Part shown: piece after piece, positions 44,295 to 52,562 of the stretch | How the letters are laid out: every line of letters begins with the position of its first letter | How positions within the stretch are numbered: the stretch's first letter is position 1 | Source of the DNA: Draconibacterium sediminis | GTDB lineage: Bacteria; Bacteroidota; Bacteroidia; Bacteroidales; Prolixibacteraceae | DNA length: 64,000 nt | Direction: 5' to 3' | NCBI RefSeq assembly: GCF_000949475.1 | Contig: NZ_JRHC01000005.1 | Location: forward strand, 186,001 to 250,000 | The notes under the pieces: generated by a model | What the model was told of the DNA's origin: nothing | Database searches by the model: none | What the model saw: the letters and a program-made list of their open reading frames with translations, nothing else | Program-made: the position numbers and the translations under genes

Positions 44295-45422
44295 TTACAG
44301 TCTTTCTTTTAGTTTTAATACCATTTCGTTTTTCCAGCTTACAAAATCGCCGCTTTGTATTTTCTGGCGGGCTGTTTTTACCAGCCAGAGGTAAAATGCC
44401 AGGTTATGCTGACTTGCAATTTGCGCACCCAACATTTCGTTCGAAATTATAAGGTGACGAAGATAAGCTTTTGAATACTGGTCGACAAACGATGTCCCGT
44501 TTTCATCGATGGGAGAGTGATCGTTTTCCCATTTTTTATTGCGGATGTTTATGATTCCTTCACTGGTAAACAACATGCCGTTGCGTCCGTTTCTGGTGGG
44601 CATCACACAATCAAACATGTCAATTCCCCGGTGAATGCCTTCCAGAATATTTACCGGTGTGCCAACACCCATCAAATAACGCGGTTTGTTTTCAGGAAGA
44701 TCGGCGGTGCAAACTTCCGTCATTTCGTACATCTCCTGTTCCGTTTCGCCAACCGACAAACCTCCGATTGCATAACCATCGGCATCAAACGTTTTTACGT
44801 TGGCAACGGCAGCTTTTCGCAAATCGGTAAATGTATTTCCCTGAACAATGGGAAACAAGGTTTGCGAATAACCATATTTTGGTTCGGTACTGTTAAACTG
44901 TTTAAAACACCGCTCCAACCAGCGTTGAGTCAGCTCAAGCGACTTTTTTGCATAATTGTAATCGGCATCACCCGGAGTACACTCATCAAAAGCCATAATA
45001 ATATCGGCGCCAATGGTACGCTGAATATCCATCACATTTTCGGGCGTAAACATATGGTACGATCCATCTATATGCGACTGAAAACGCGCTCCCTCTTCAC
45101 TGAGTTTGCGGATATCGCCCAGCGAAAAAACCTGGAAACCTCCGCTGTCGGTTAAAATAGGGCGGTCCCAGCGATTGAATTTGTGCAGACCACCTGCTTT
45201 TTCAATCACATCAATTCCGGGGCGTAAATACAAATGGTAGGTATTCCCCAATATAATCTGGGCATTAATATCCTCTTTTATATCGCGGGTGTGAATTCCT
45301 TTTACCGATCCGGCTGTTCCAACCGGCATAAATATTGGCGTTTCAATTGTTCCGTTGTCGGTAGTAATTACACCGGCCCGGGCACGTGAGTTATCTGTTG
45401 TTTTCTGTAATTCGAATTGCAT
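44295..45422 (-). CDS. tgt: tRNA-guanine(34) transglycosylase
   Basis: The 375-residue enzyme swaps guanine for the queuine precursor at tRNA position 34. Motifs are PIFMPVGTAGSVKG, DSGGFQVFSLGDIRKL with the general-base Asp, YAIGGLSVGE, and MFDCVMPTRNGRNGMLFT with the nucleophilic Asp. The zinc ligands CxCxxC of most bacterial Tgt are missing: residues 303-324 read PIDENGTSFVDQYSKAYLRH, although the later His (339) remains. The ATG at 45422 is used; an upstream TTG is unlikely. TATATTTG on the minus strand (45441-45448) is a good -7 element. Confidence 0.95.
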   Translation of the reverse strand: MQFELQKTTDNSRARAGVITTDNGTIETPIFMPVGTAGSVKGIHTRDIKEDINAQIILGNTYHLYLRPGIDVIEKAGGLHKFNRWDRPILTDSGGFQVFSLGDIRKLSEEGARFQSHIDGSYHMFTPENVMDIQRTIGADIIMAFDECTPGDADYNYAKKSLELTQRWLERCFKQFNSTEPKYGYSQTLFPIVQGNTFTDLRKAAVANVKTFDADGYAIGGLSVGETEQEMYEMTEVCTADLPENKPRYLMGVGTPVNILEGIHRGIDMFDCVMPTRNGRNGMLFTSEGIINIRNKKWENDHSPIDENGTSFVDQYSKAYLRHLIISNEMLGAQIASQHNLAFYLWLVKTARQKIQSGDFVSWKNEMVLKLKERL

Positions 45423-45599
45423 TTGTGTAAAATTGCGTGGCAAATATAGCTATTTCACCCGAATTGAACTTATTATAAACCCGCCAGAGGCTGTTAATAA
45501 AAACTAATTACTGTAAACAAAATCGAACGCTCAAAAGAAATTGGTATGGGTAATTTTGCTACTATTGCTTAGTTTTTAATACCGAATTTTCTTCTTTTT

Positions 45600-46757
45600 A
45601 TGATCCGGGAGTTGTTGGATACTTTTAATGCCTTAACAACTATACAGTTGGTGGTGGTTGTGGCGGTTGCTTTATTGTGGCTGTTGCGGCTTTTGTATTT
45701 GCTTTTTTTCCCGCTGCGGGTGCTTGTTAAAATGAGAACAAAACCACTTGCTACGGAAAAAGCACCGCTATCGGTATTAATGGTAGTGCGAAATGAAGAA
45801 GAAAATTGCCGCGAAACTTTACCGCGACTGCTGAATTTGGAAAATCCGGATATGGAAGTTGTGGTTATCGACGACTATTCGCAGGACAATACTTTGTCGG
45901 TACTGGGCTTGTTAAAGCAGCGCTACCAGCGCATGAAGCTTTCTTCTCTGAGCCAGGAAACACGCTATTCAGAAAAACTAGCACAAAATATTGCCTTAAA
46001 ATCGGCCGAAAAGGATTGGGTACTGTTGTACCCGGTAAGTGCACAAAATCCATCGCAGGATTGGTTGAACGAAATTGGTAAAACCGTGGCCGATCAGGTA
46101 GTTGTAAAAGTAGCTTATACCACTGTTGCAGCCAACAACAACCGGTTTAATAAATTTTACCGCATCGAGAATTTCTTTCAACAGGTGAGAAGTGCTTCGT
46201 ACTCGCTAAACGGATTAGCCTTTGTTTATAAAGAGGAAAATGTGGCGTTTAAAAAAGCAGAATACTTTAAACTGGGCGGTTTTGGCCTTAAAGTGCAGGA
46301 ACCTTATGCCAACCTCGAGCTGGTAATAAACCGTTTTATCCGAAAAAAGAATGTTAAGTTCTGTTTTAATGACAAGAGCATTCTTACCAAACAGGTTGCT
46401 GCCGGCCTTTCAGAGTTTAAAGATTTGGTTCGAAAAAGCATTCGTATTGAGAAGCATCTGAGTAAATGGAAACAGTTTGTTTTGCTACTCGACAGGTTAA
46501 CACAGGTGTTTTATCCACTTTCTCTTGCATTGGTTTTGCTTGTTGCATTCAAGCTATGGCCCATTATTGCAGCGCTGGTAGTGGTTAAGTTGCTGGTTTT
46601 CATGGTTATCATAAAAATATTGCAGAATCGTTTGAATGAACGTAAATTATTCATAACTTCGTTAGTGTTCAGTTTTATAATGCCTTTTTATAAACTTTTT
46701 TTCAGGTGGAGCTTTAACAGGCAAAGTCAGAATCACAAATGGAAAAACAGGGGGTAA
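45600..46757 (+). CDS. Family 2 glycosyltransferase, membrane-bound
   Basis: The 385-residue protein has an N-terminal membrane helix (about residues 15-42), a GT2 catalytic domain beginning APLSVLMVVRNEEENCRETLPRLL with VVVIDDYSQDN as the nucleotide-sugar Asp motif, and two C-terminal helices (about residues 300-345). The DxD metal motif and the acceptor-site ED are less clear than usual. The donor and product are unknown; possibly a lipid or cell-envelope glycan. Its 3' end overlaps the sigma factor gene by 19 bases. Confidence 0.88.
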   Translation: MIRELLDTFNALTTIQLVVVVAVALLWLLRLLYLLFFPLRVLVKMRTKPLATEKAPLSVLMVVRNEEENCRETLPRLLNLENPDMEVVVIDDYSQDNTLSVLGLLKQRYQRMKLSSLSQETRYSEKLAQNIALKSAEKDWVLLYPVSAQNPSQDWLNEIGKTVADQVVVKVAYTTVAANNNRFNKFYRIENFFQQVRSASYSLNGLAFVYKEENVAFKKAEYFKLGGFGLKVQEPYANLELVINRFIRKKNVKFCFNDKSILTKQVAAGLSEFKDLVRKSIRIEKHLSKWKQFVLLLDRLTQVFYPLSLALVLLVAFKLWPIIAALVVVKLLVFMVIIKILQNRLNERKLFITSLVFSFIMPFYKLFFRWSFNRQSQNHKWKNRG

Positions 46758-47347
46758 TACTATCGGAAAAAGCGCGGCAGGACTACGAGCTTGTAAAAGC
46801 AGCGTTAGCCGGCGATGATAAAGCTTTTGCCCGATTGTTAAACCGATACAAAGACGCCATTTATTTTATGCTGCTTAAAATGGTGAATAACCGCAGTGAT
46901 GCCGAAGACCTGACACTTGAAGCATTCGGAAAGGCATTCAAAAGTCTTCACCAATACTCGCCAACTTACGCATTCAGCACCTGGTTGTTTAAAATTGCAT
47001 CGAACAATTGCATTGATTTCTTGCGAAAGAAAAAAGGAGTGCATGTGCCCATAGAAAACAACGGGCAGGATGATAACAGCGAAACCATAAAACTTCGGTC
47101 GAAAGATCCCGATCCGGAAGAAAAGCTGATCCGTCAGCAGAAGGCTATTTTACTGCGGCGCGTGGTACGAAAGTTAAAGCCGCGTTATCAAATTCTGGTC
47201 GAACTTCGTTATTTCAGAGAGTTTTCGTACGAAGAAATCGCAAAAGAGTTAGATTTGCCGCTCGGAACAGTTAAAGCACAGCTTTTCAGAGCTCGCGAAA
47301 TGCTGTTTAAAATGATTGAAAGCACCGAGATCGGACGAAAAGATTAA
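46739..47347 (+). CDS. ECF-type RNA polymerase sigma factor
   Basis: The 202-residue sigma-70 family protein has region 2 (FARLLNRYKDAIYFMLLKMV, DAEDLTLEAFGKAFKSLHQY, FSTWLFKIASNNCIDFLRKKK) and region 4 (ELRYFREFSYEEIAKELDLPLGT, VKAQLFRAREML). No anti-sigma gene is adjacent. The start lies inside the glycosyltransferase gene (19-base overlap), and rsmG follows after seven bases, so expression is tied to housekeeping genes. The target promoters are unknown. Confidence 0.94.
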   Translation: MEKQGVILSEKARQDYELVKAALAGDDKAFARLLNRYKDAIYFMLLKMVNNRSDAEDLTLEAFGKAFKSLHQYSPTYAFSTWLFKIASNNCIDFLRKKKGVHVPIENNGQDDNSETIKLRSKDPDPEEKLIRQQKAILLRRVVRKLKPRYQILVELRYFREFSYEEIAKELDLPLGTVKAQLFRAREMLFKMIESTEIGRKD

Positions 47348-47354
47348 CTTTTGT

Positions 47355-47975
47355 ATGGATTTAATTCTAAAGTATTTTCCCCACTTAACCGAAACCCAAA
47401 TCGAACAGTTTAAACAATTGGAGCCGTTGTATGCCGATTGGAATGCAAAAATAAATGTGATTTCCAGAAAAGACTTTTCTGAGTTTTACGAGCGTCATGT
47501 GTTGCATTCTTTAGGTATAGCCAAGTTTATACGTTTCAACGATAAAACAAAAGTACTGGATGTAGGCACCGGCGGTGGTTTCCCCGGAATTCCGCTGGCA
47601 ATTATGTTTCCTGGGGTACAGTTTCACCTGGTTGATTCGATCGGGAAAAAGATAAAAGTGGTAAACGGGGTTGCCCAATCGCTGGGATTAAAAAATGTGC
47701 GTGCCGATCAGGTTCGTGCCGAAGAGCTAAAAGAAAAGTACGATTTTGTAGTGAGCCGCGCCGTTACACGTTTGCCCGATTTTGTAAAGTGGATCAGAAC
47801 AAACATCTCGAAGAAACAACAAAATGCGCTGCCCAACGGAGTAATTTATTTAAAAGGCGGTGATCTTACTGCAGAGGTAAAACCTTTCGGAAAACGAATA
47901 TTTCTGCAAGATTTGTCGCAATATTTCGAAGAACCTTTTTTCGAAACGAAGAAAGTATTGCATTTGCCAATATAA
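47355..47975 (+). CDS. rsmG: 16S rRNA (guanine527-N7)-methyltransferase
   Basis: The 206-residue SAM methyltransferase RsmG has NVISRKDFSEFYERHVLHSL, the SAM loop LDVGTGGGFPGIPLAIMFP, LVDSIGKKIKVV and VVSRAVTRLPDFV. The start is set at the ATG at 47355, seven bases after the sigma factor stop; an in-frame TTG upstream would overlap that gene. Confidence 0.95.
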   Translation: MDLILKYFPHLTETQIEQFKQLEPLYADWNAKINVISRKDFSEFYERHVLHSLGIAKFIRFNDKTKVLDVGTGGGFPGIPLAIMFPGVQFHLVDSIGKKIKVVNGVAQSLGLKNVRADQVRAEELKEKYDFVVSRAVTRLPDFVKWIRTNISKKQQNALPNGVIYLKGGDLTAEVKPFGKRIFLQDLSQYFEEPFFETKKVLHLPI

Positions 47976-48045
47976 AAGATTCAATGGCTCTGGCTGATAT
48001 AAAGAGGATGGATCGTTGAACGACCATTACCCTCTCTCTTATCTC

Positions 48046-48161
48046 TCCCTTCGGAGAAGGGAAAGACGATAGTCCTTTATAAGTAAATACACTGGTGAAT
48101 AATTGGTGAAAATTTGCGGTTAATCACAAAACAATCGTCCTTCCTTTTTTAAGGGAAGGAC
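48046..48161. repeat. CT-rich hairpin repeats in the rsmG-pfkA spacer
   Basis: Two hairpins are seen: TCCCTTC/GAAGGGA at 48046-48062 and a perfect GTCCTTCC/GGAAGGAC at 48137-48161. Both are pyrimidine/purine palindromes similar to the element at 6505-6560, and they look like small dispersed extragenic repeats. The 300-base spacer holds no gene. Confidence 0.55.
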
Positions 48162-48210
48162 AAGAGGATGGGTAGGATTTTATTTTTGTTGAAGAACCAT
48201 GATAAAAAGG

Positions 48211-48242
48211 GAAAGCCGGTTTGAATCAACAAGCCGGCTTTC
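48211..48242. terminator. Bidirectional terminator between rsmG and pfkA
   Basis: A perfect GAAAGCCGG/CCGGCTTTC stem with a 14-nt loop has an A-rich stretch on the left and T-rich sequence on the right. Confidence 0.75.
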
Positions 48243-48275
48243 TATTTATACTTAATCAATAATCTTTTATTCTTT

Positions 48276-49322
48276 CTACATGTATTCGTCGCCAAATGAG
48301 ACACCCATTTTCCGTGCTTTTTCAATTAGTCCTAAATTCGGTTCAACCAATCTCAATTTGCCACCAACCTCCTCTAGCGGGACGGTTGTTAAATCGTTGT
48401 TTTTTACAGCGACCATGGTTCCAAAATTTTCGTTGGCTATACATTGGGCTGCAAAAGCTCCGTAGCGAGTGGCCAAAATCCGGTCCATTGGAGTTGGCGA
48501 ACCACCGCGCTGAATGTAACCTAAAACCGTTTCGCGGGTTTCAATGCCGGTGTAGGTTTGAATAGCCTGTGCAATATGTGTTGCTGCTGAAACTTCTTTC
48601 GGATGATCGATTCCTTCGGCAACTACAACAATTGAGTACGGTTTGTTGCTCTCAAAACGGCTTTCAATTTTTTTGCAAACCGAGCGGATGTTGTACTCCA
48701 GCTCAGGAAGCAAAATAATATCGCCACCACCTGCAAGTCCTGAATACAATGCCAGCCAACCGGCGTGGTGTCCCATAATTTCAATAATCATTACGCGCTG
48801 GTGCGAGTTAGCTGTGGTGTGCAATCGGTCGATGGCGTCGGTGGCAATTTGCACTGCCGAATCGAAACCGAAAGTTACATCGGTACCCCAAACATCGTTA
48901 TCAATGGTTTTCGGGATTCCAACCACATTCATGCCTTCCTGTGCCAAAAGGCTTGCAGTTTTCATGGTTCCGTTACCACCTATACAAACTAAAGCATCAA
49001 GGCCTAGCTTTTTATAGTTCTTCATTATTTTGTGCGGTTTGTCCTCTGCATCTTTTCCGTTTTTATTCCCTTTGTAGGGCTTTTCGCGCGAGGTTCCCAG
49101 AATAGTTCCGCCAAGCGTAAGAATGCCCGAGAGTGCCGATTCTTTCAACTCGATGTAATCGCCGTTTATTAAACCTGAGTAGCCGGCATTAAAGCCCAAC
49201 ACCTCCATTCCGTATTCAACTATCGCTGTTTTTCCAACGCCCCTTATTGCTGCATTCAGTCCCGGACAATCGCCCCCTGCAGTCAAAATACCAATTCTCT
49301 TTGGCTTTGCTGAAGTACTCAT
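48276..49322 (-). CDS. pfkA: 6-phosphofructokinase
   Basis: This 348-residue PfkA-family enzyme phosphorylates fructose 6-phosphate in glycolysis. Motifs are RIGILTAGGDCPGLNAAIRG, IGGNGTMKTA (residues 114-122), PKTIDNDVWGTDVTFGFD (137-154), GHHAGWLAL and LGYIQRGGSPTPMDRI. The phosphoryl-donor signature is mixed: Gly at the position that is Asp in PPi enzymes points to ATP, while Lys of PKTIDND is the residue PPi enzymes share. Asn117 replaces the usual Asp of GGDGS. ATP is the more likely donor, but this is not certain. Confidence 0.94.
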   Translation of the reverse strand: MSTSAKPKRIGILTAGGDCPGLNAAIRGVGKTAIVEYGMEVLGFNAGYSGLINGDYIELKESALSGILTLGGTILGTSREKPYKGNKNGKDAEDKPHKIMKNYKKLGLDALVCIGGNGTMKTASLLAQEGMNVVGIPKTIDNDVWGTDVTFGFDSAVQIATDAIDRLHTTANSHQRVMIIEIMGHHAGWLALYSGLAGGGDIILLPELEYNIRSVCKKIESRFESNKPYSIVVVAEGIDHPKEVSAATHIAQAIQTYTGIETRETVLGYIQRGGSPTPMDRILATRYGAFAAQCIANENFGTMVAVKNNDLTTVPLEEVGGKLRLVEPNLGLIEKARKMGVSFGDEYM

Positions 49323-49458
49323 ATCAACTAATTTTTAATCAACTTAATCTTTTAATTAACCGAATTTACAAAAGAACTTTATAAAACCGACGTTAAAAGC
49401 CCGTTAAATACAGTATTTCATGATTTCTTTTTTATACGTGGAAAAATAACGTTCTAAC

Positions 49459-49466
49459 TATTTTTG
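49459..49466 (+). promoter_or_regulatory. Putative -7 element before the DUF1080 gene
   Basis: TATTTTTG matches TAnnTTTG, about 60 nt before the ATG at 49528. No clear -33 element is visible. Confidence 0.3.
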
Positions 49467-49527
49467 TACATTCGCACGTCGTTTGAAAAATGGCATTTTA
49501 ATCTTTAACCAATTAAATGTAATAGAA

Positions 49528-50289
49528 ATGAGAAAGTTTTTTTCACTTTTAATGGCTACTGCCTTTGTGTTTTCTATCTCGTGTAAGAGTACAAAAACAG
49601 GAGGTTCGGCCGGTTTAAATCAATTAACAAAAAAAGAAAAAGAAGAAGGTTGGGTATTGCTTTTTGATGGCAAAACCAGCGAAGGATGGCGTGGTAACAA
49701 CAAAGACCATTTCCCAACAGGATGGCAGGTTGTTGACGGAACTTTACACTGCAAAAAATCAGGTCAGGGCGAAGCCGGATCGCGCGATGGTGGCGATATT
49801 ATCACTACCAAAGAGTATTCTAACTTTCATTTGAAACTGGAATGGAAACTTGCTGAAGGTGGTAACTCAGGTATTTTTTACTTAGGAAAAGAGCACGAAG
49901 GATGGCCAATTTATAAAACGGCCCCTGAAATGCAGGTGTTAGACAACGAGCGTCACCCTGATGCTTTGTTAGGAAAAAATGGTAACCGCAAAGCCGGTTC
50001 GCTGTACGACCTGATTCCTGCAAAACCACAAAATGCAAAACCTGCAGGCGAATGGAATACCGTAGAAATTATTTGCTATAAAGGTACTGTTGTGCACAAG
50101 CAAAATGGCGAAACTGTTGTTGAGTACCACCTGTGGACTGATGACTGGAAAGAGCTGGTTGCCGGATCGAAATTCCCGGGATTAAATCCTGACTGGGCAA
50201 ATGTGGCCAAAGAAGGTGTTATTGCTTTGCAAGACCACGGCGACGATGTGTGGTTCCGCAACATCAAAATTAAAGAAATGAATTATTAA
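49528..50289 (+). CDS. DUF1080 (3-keto-disaccharide hydrolase-like) lipoprotein
   Basis: The 253-residue lipoprotein (signal with SISC, lipid Cys about residue 19) has one DUF1080 concanavalin-like domain: GWVLLFDGKTSEGWRG, DGTLHCKK, KLEWKLAEGGNSGIFY, APEMQVLDNERHP, GEWNTVEIICYKG and VIALQDHGDDVWFRNIKIKE. The family includes 3-keto-glycoside hydrolases and many uncharacterised surface glycan proteins. The start at ATG 49528 gives the clean lipoprotein signal; a longer reading would precede it with unrelated residues. It is monocistronic with its own terminator. Confidence 0.93.
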   Translation: MRKFFSLLMATAFVFSISCKSTKTGGSAGLNQLTKKEKEEGWVLLFDGKTSEGWRGNNKDHFPTGWQVVDGTLHCKKSGQGEAGSRDGGDIITTKEYSNFHLKLEWKLAEGGNSGIFYLGKEHEGWPIYKTAPEMQVLDNERHPDALLGKNGNRKAGSLYDLIPAKPQNAKPAGEWNTVEIICYKGTVVHKQNGETVVEYHLWTDDWKELVAGSKFPGLNPDWANVAKEGVIALQDHGDDVWFRNIKIKEMNY

Positions 50290-50310
50290 GCTTTCAAGCT
50301 GATAACGATA

Positions 50311-50345
50311 GGCCCGGTAGTTTTTCTGCCGGGCTTTTTTGTTTT
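50311..50345 (+). terminator. Terminator after the DUF1080 gene
   Basis: The GCCCGGTAG/CTGCCGGGC stem (one wobble) has a TTTTT loop and is followed by six Ts. Confidence 0.85.
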
Positions 50346-50346
50346 T

Positions 50347-50395
50347 TAGCTGCGAGTTTCAAACAAACAGTCATTAGCCACAAGCTACAGGCTTG
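50347..50395. repeat. Weak heptanucleotide repeat tract
   Basis: In-phase 7-nt words TAGCTGC, GAGTTTC, AAACAAA, CAGTCAT, TAGCCAC, AAGCTAC, AGGCTTG follow the DUF1080 terminator. The periodicity is weaker than in the other arrays. Confidence 0.4.
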
Positions 50396-50481
50396 CGCAG
50401 ATAGAAGGCCAATACCAATACCTGATGATCAAATTCCAATATTGTATTTAAATATTTGAATACACCTGTTTTGGAGCACTC

Positions 50482-50691
50482 CATAATAGATATATTCTAT
50501 GGGATAATAATTATGGAGTGGGACATACCTAGTATGACCAGGGGCAGAATGAATATGGAATAGGTCAAAATAGTTATGGAAGGATCCATGATAGATATTT
50601 CCTATGGGATAATAACTATGGAGTGGGACATATCTATTATGACCAAGGTCAGAATGATTATGGAATTGGTCAGAATGATTCAGGAGTCTGT
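50482..50691 (+). repeat. Tandem repeat: ten 21-nt units in two 105-bp copies
   Basis: The block 50481-50585 recurs at 50586-50690 without indels and with roughly 85 percent identity. Each copy divides into five 21-nt units (for example CAGAATGATTATGGAATTGG plus T), which on the plus strand read as 7-residue peptides such as DNNYGVG, HIYYDQG, QNDYGIG. A TAG interrupts the first copy (50530-50532), and the second copy then stays open to a TAA at 50743-50745, but no start codon with context is seen. It may be a decayed repeat-protein gene or a non-coding array, since 21 is three times the 7-nt period of the other spacers. Confidence 0.75.
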
Positions 50692-50905
50692 ATGAATAAG
50701 AAGCAAGTCAGTTCAATTTCCAGTGCAGAACACATTCATTTCTAATCTTTACCCCTTATCTTGTCAGGACCTCCTCTTAAAGCTAACCTTTATACACAAA
50801 TATTTTTCTAATAATTTCTGTAAGAGGAATTCTAAATGAGGCGCATGCTAGGTTTCATTTTCAATTGACTTTTCTATTTGCGCCTTTGTTATTACTTCTC
50901 ATTAA

Positions 50906-51063
50906 CCCCGGGCGGCACTTTCCCGATGAATCGGGAGTTTGCCCGGGGCTGAATTAATACGGACTTTCAGCCCGATATTTTATTTGATTAAAAGAATAAG
51001 CGCTGAAAGTGCTTAATATTTAAGCCCAGGGCAAAGTAATTCAACGAATTACGTCGCCCTGGG
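50906..51063. repeat. Palindromic REP/MITE-like element
   Basis: Three nested palindromes are present: CCCCGGGC...GCCCGGGG with inner TCCCGAT/ATCGGGA (50906-50948), ACTTTCAGC/GCTGAAAGT (50963-51010), and CCCAGGGC...GCCCTGGG with inner GTAATTC/GAATTAC (51025-51063). The outer ends are near-inverted copies of each other (CCCCGGGCG against CCCAGGGCG). No target duplication was recognised, and there is no coding region inside. Confidence 0.65.
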
Positions 51064-51320
51064 TCATGATGATATGATTTGAATCGTCCGGCGAAAGAAA
51101 ATGATCGAAGCTAATTGGTACTCCCGGACGAAATTTAAATAAGAAAAAGATGTGTATAAAGGGTAGCTCGTAAAGGGAGCGAGCACTGAATATAGGTTCG
51201 GCTTTTCATCAAACCTTCTTACTTCGCTTTGTAGAACTTTTCCCTCGCGAGGGGAAATGGCTACAGCCAAAGGGGTAATGTTAATTTCTGGTTTTTGCGA
51301 TATCAAATTCAAAATTCAAT
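51064..51320. other. Gene-free spacer with small palindromes
   Basis: This stretch has a GCTCG/CGAGC hairpin (51166-51184) and a perfect CCCTCGCGAGGG palindrome (51242-51253). An 82-codon reverse frame exists but resembles no family and overlaps the palindromes, so it is not called. Confidence 0.4.
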
Positions 51321-51407
51321 GGCTAATGACCAGTGACCGATGCCTATAAAACTATCCTTCAACTCCGCTCAGTGTCTTCTAGCTCGCGGCTAGTGGCTCG
51401 TAGCTAG
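51321..51407. repeat. Heptanucleotide array abutting the gldB stop codon
   Basis: Words GGCTAAT, GACCAGT, GACCGAT, GCCTATA (51321-51348) and TAGCTCG, CGGCTAG, TGGCTCG, TAGCTAG (51380-51407) are in 7-nt phase. The last word ends exactly where the gldB stop codon begins. Confidence 0.7.
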
Positions 51408-52424
51408 TTATTCCGGATTATACCCCGAATCGTTCAAAATCTGCTGAAAATCGTAATTGGCCATTAGTTCAGGCACGGTTACCTCAGGGTGTTTTTTCAT
51501 GTATTGTCGTACAATCTGCCAGCCAATCCACACGCCGGTTCTTCCGGGCGAATCGAGCGGAAAGCCGCTGGTTGATGGTGCCGGATTAATGTAGCGGATA
51601 ATATTCATCCGTTTGCTATTGTACAACAATTCGTGCTCAATAAGGTAAGTCCACATTTGCGGTTCGTTCATTTGGCACCACTCCAATTGTTGTGTGGTGT
51701 AGCCAATTTTTAACGAGTCTTCCATATCGGGCAGTATGGCGTCAACCAGGTACATCAATTTTCCTTTTTCAACCATATTTCCCAGCAGATTGGTCGCGCG
51801 GTCTTCGTGCTCAAATTCGGTAATTGCCCAGGCAAATGCCACGTCCGACAAAATTTTGTCCTTGTGCATGTTTTGTGCTTTATACTGAGGCGTAGTTTGT
51901 AATTGCTCGTAGTACTTACAATCGCGCCCCAGGTATTTGTCGAGGCTTATTCCAATAATATTTTCAGCCGTAACCACCGATTGGTTAAATCCCGAAATAT
52001 AAGTGTAAATCGTCGGCAGTTCTTTCTCCGGGAAATGGTAGCTGTAATACTTAAATGCTTTTGTCAAACCTTTTTCAAGTTTTGTAAGGTTGGGGAACAC
52101 CGAGTCGGTTTTTAGTTTTACGTCCATAATCAGGCTGTCGGTTAAAAACAAGCTCATCATGTGCTGAAAATCTTCGTCGCCAATTCCGCCCACCTGAATA
52201 ACGCGATAAGTGTACAAATTAAAAAAATCGGGGTAGGCGTTGCTCAGTTCCGTTATTGTTTCCAGCGTGTCTTTTCCTTCAAGGTTAAAAAGCTGCTCGC
52301 CAAACCGCACCACTTCAACCTCTTTGTCAACATCAGAAATATTTACTTTTAAGGGATTTCGTTTACATGAAAAGAAAATCAGGGCAATAACGCCCATAAA
52401 AACCACTGCTTTTGTCCACTTCAT
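51408..52424 (-). CDS. gldB: Gliding-motility lipoprotein GldB-like
   Basis: The 338-residue lipoprotein has signal and lipobox IFFSC (Cys about residue 20), followed by a GldB-type sequence: VEVVRFGEQLFNLEG, YPDFFNLYTYRVIQVGGIGD, YTYISGFNQSVVTAENIIGISLDKYLG and SPGRTGVWIGWQIVRQYM. GldB is needed for gliding in Flavobacterium, and relatives occur in non-gliders. Its position opposite nadE is like the nadE-gldB-gldC neighbourhood of flavobacteria. No gldC was seen. The protein is probably periplasmic and membrane-anchored. Confidence 0.85.
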   Translation of the reverse strand: MKWTKAVVFMGVIALIFFSCKRNPLKVNISDVDKEVEVVRFGEQLFNLEGKDTLETITELSNAYPDFFNLYTYRVIQVGGIGDEDFQHMMSLFLTDSLIMDVKLKTDSVFPNLTKLEKGLTKAFKYYSYHFPEKELPTIYTYISGFNQSVVTAENIIGISLDKYLGRDCKYYEQLQTTPQYKAQNMHKDKILSDVAFAWAITEFEHEDRATNLLGNMVEKGKLMYLVDAILPDMEDSLKIGYTTQQLEWCQMNEPQMWTYLIEHELLYNSKRMNIIRYINPAPSTSGFPLDSPGRTGVWIGWQIVRQYMKKHPEVTVPELMANYDFQQILNDSGYNPE

Positions 52425-52562
52425 TTTACAAGAAATTTAAATCATTACGCTTACACTTCTTATTTATTGCAAAACTGAACTAAAAATTGGAGATTTGCAA
52501 TCGTCATTCTATTTAAACAAACTTCGGATTTCGCACTTCGGTCTTCCGGCTAATATAGAAAA

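Noticed and set aside
51064-51312. 82-codon reverse open frame
   Set aside because: It has no family resemblance, lies across palindromes in a repeat-rich spacer, and has no promoter-like signal.
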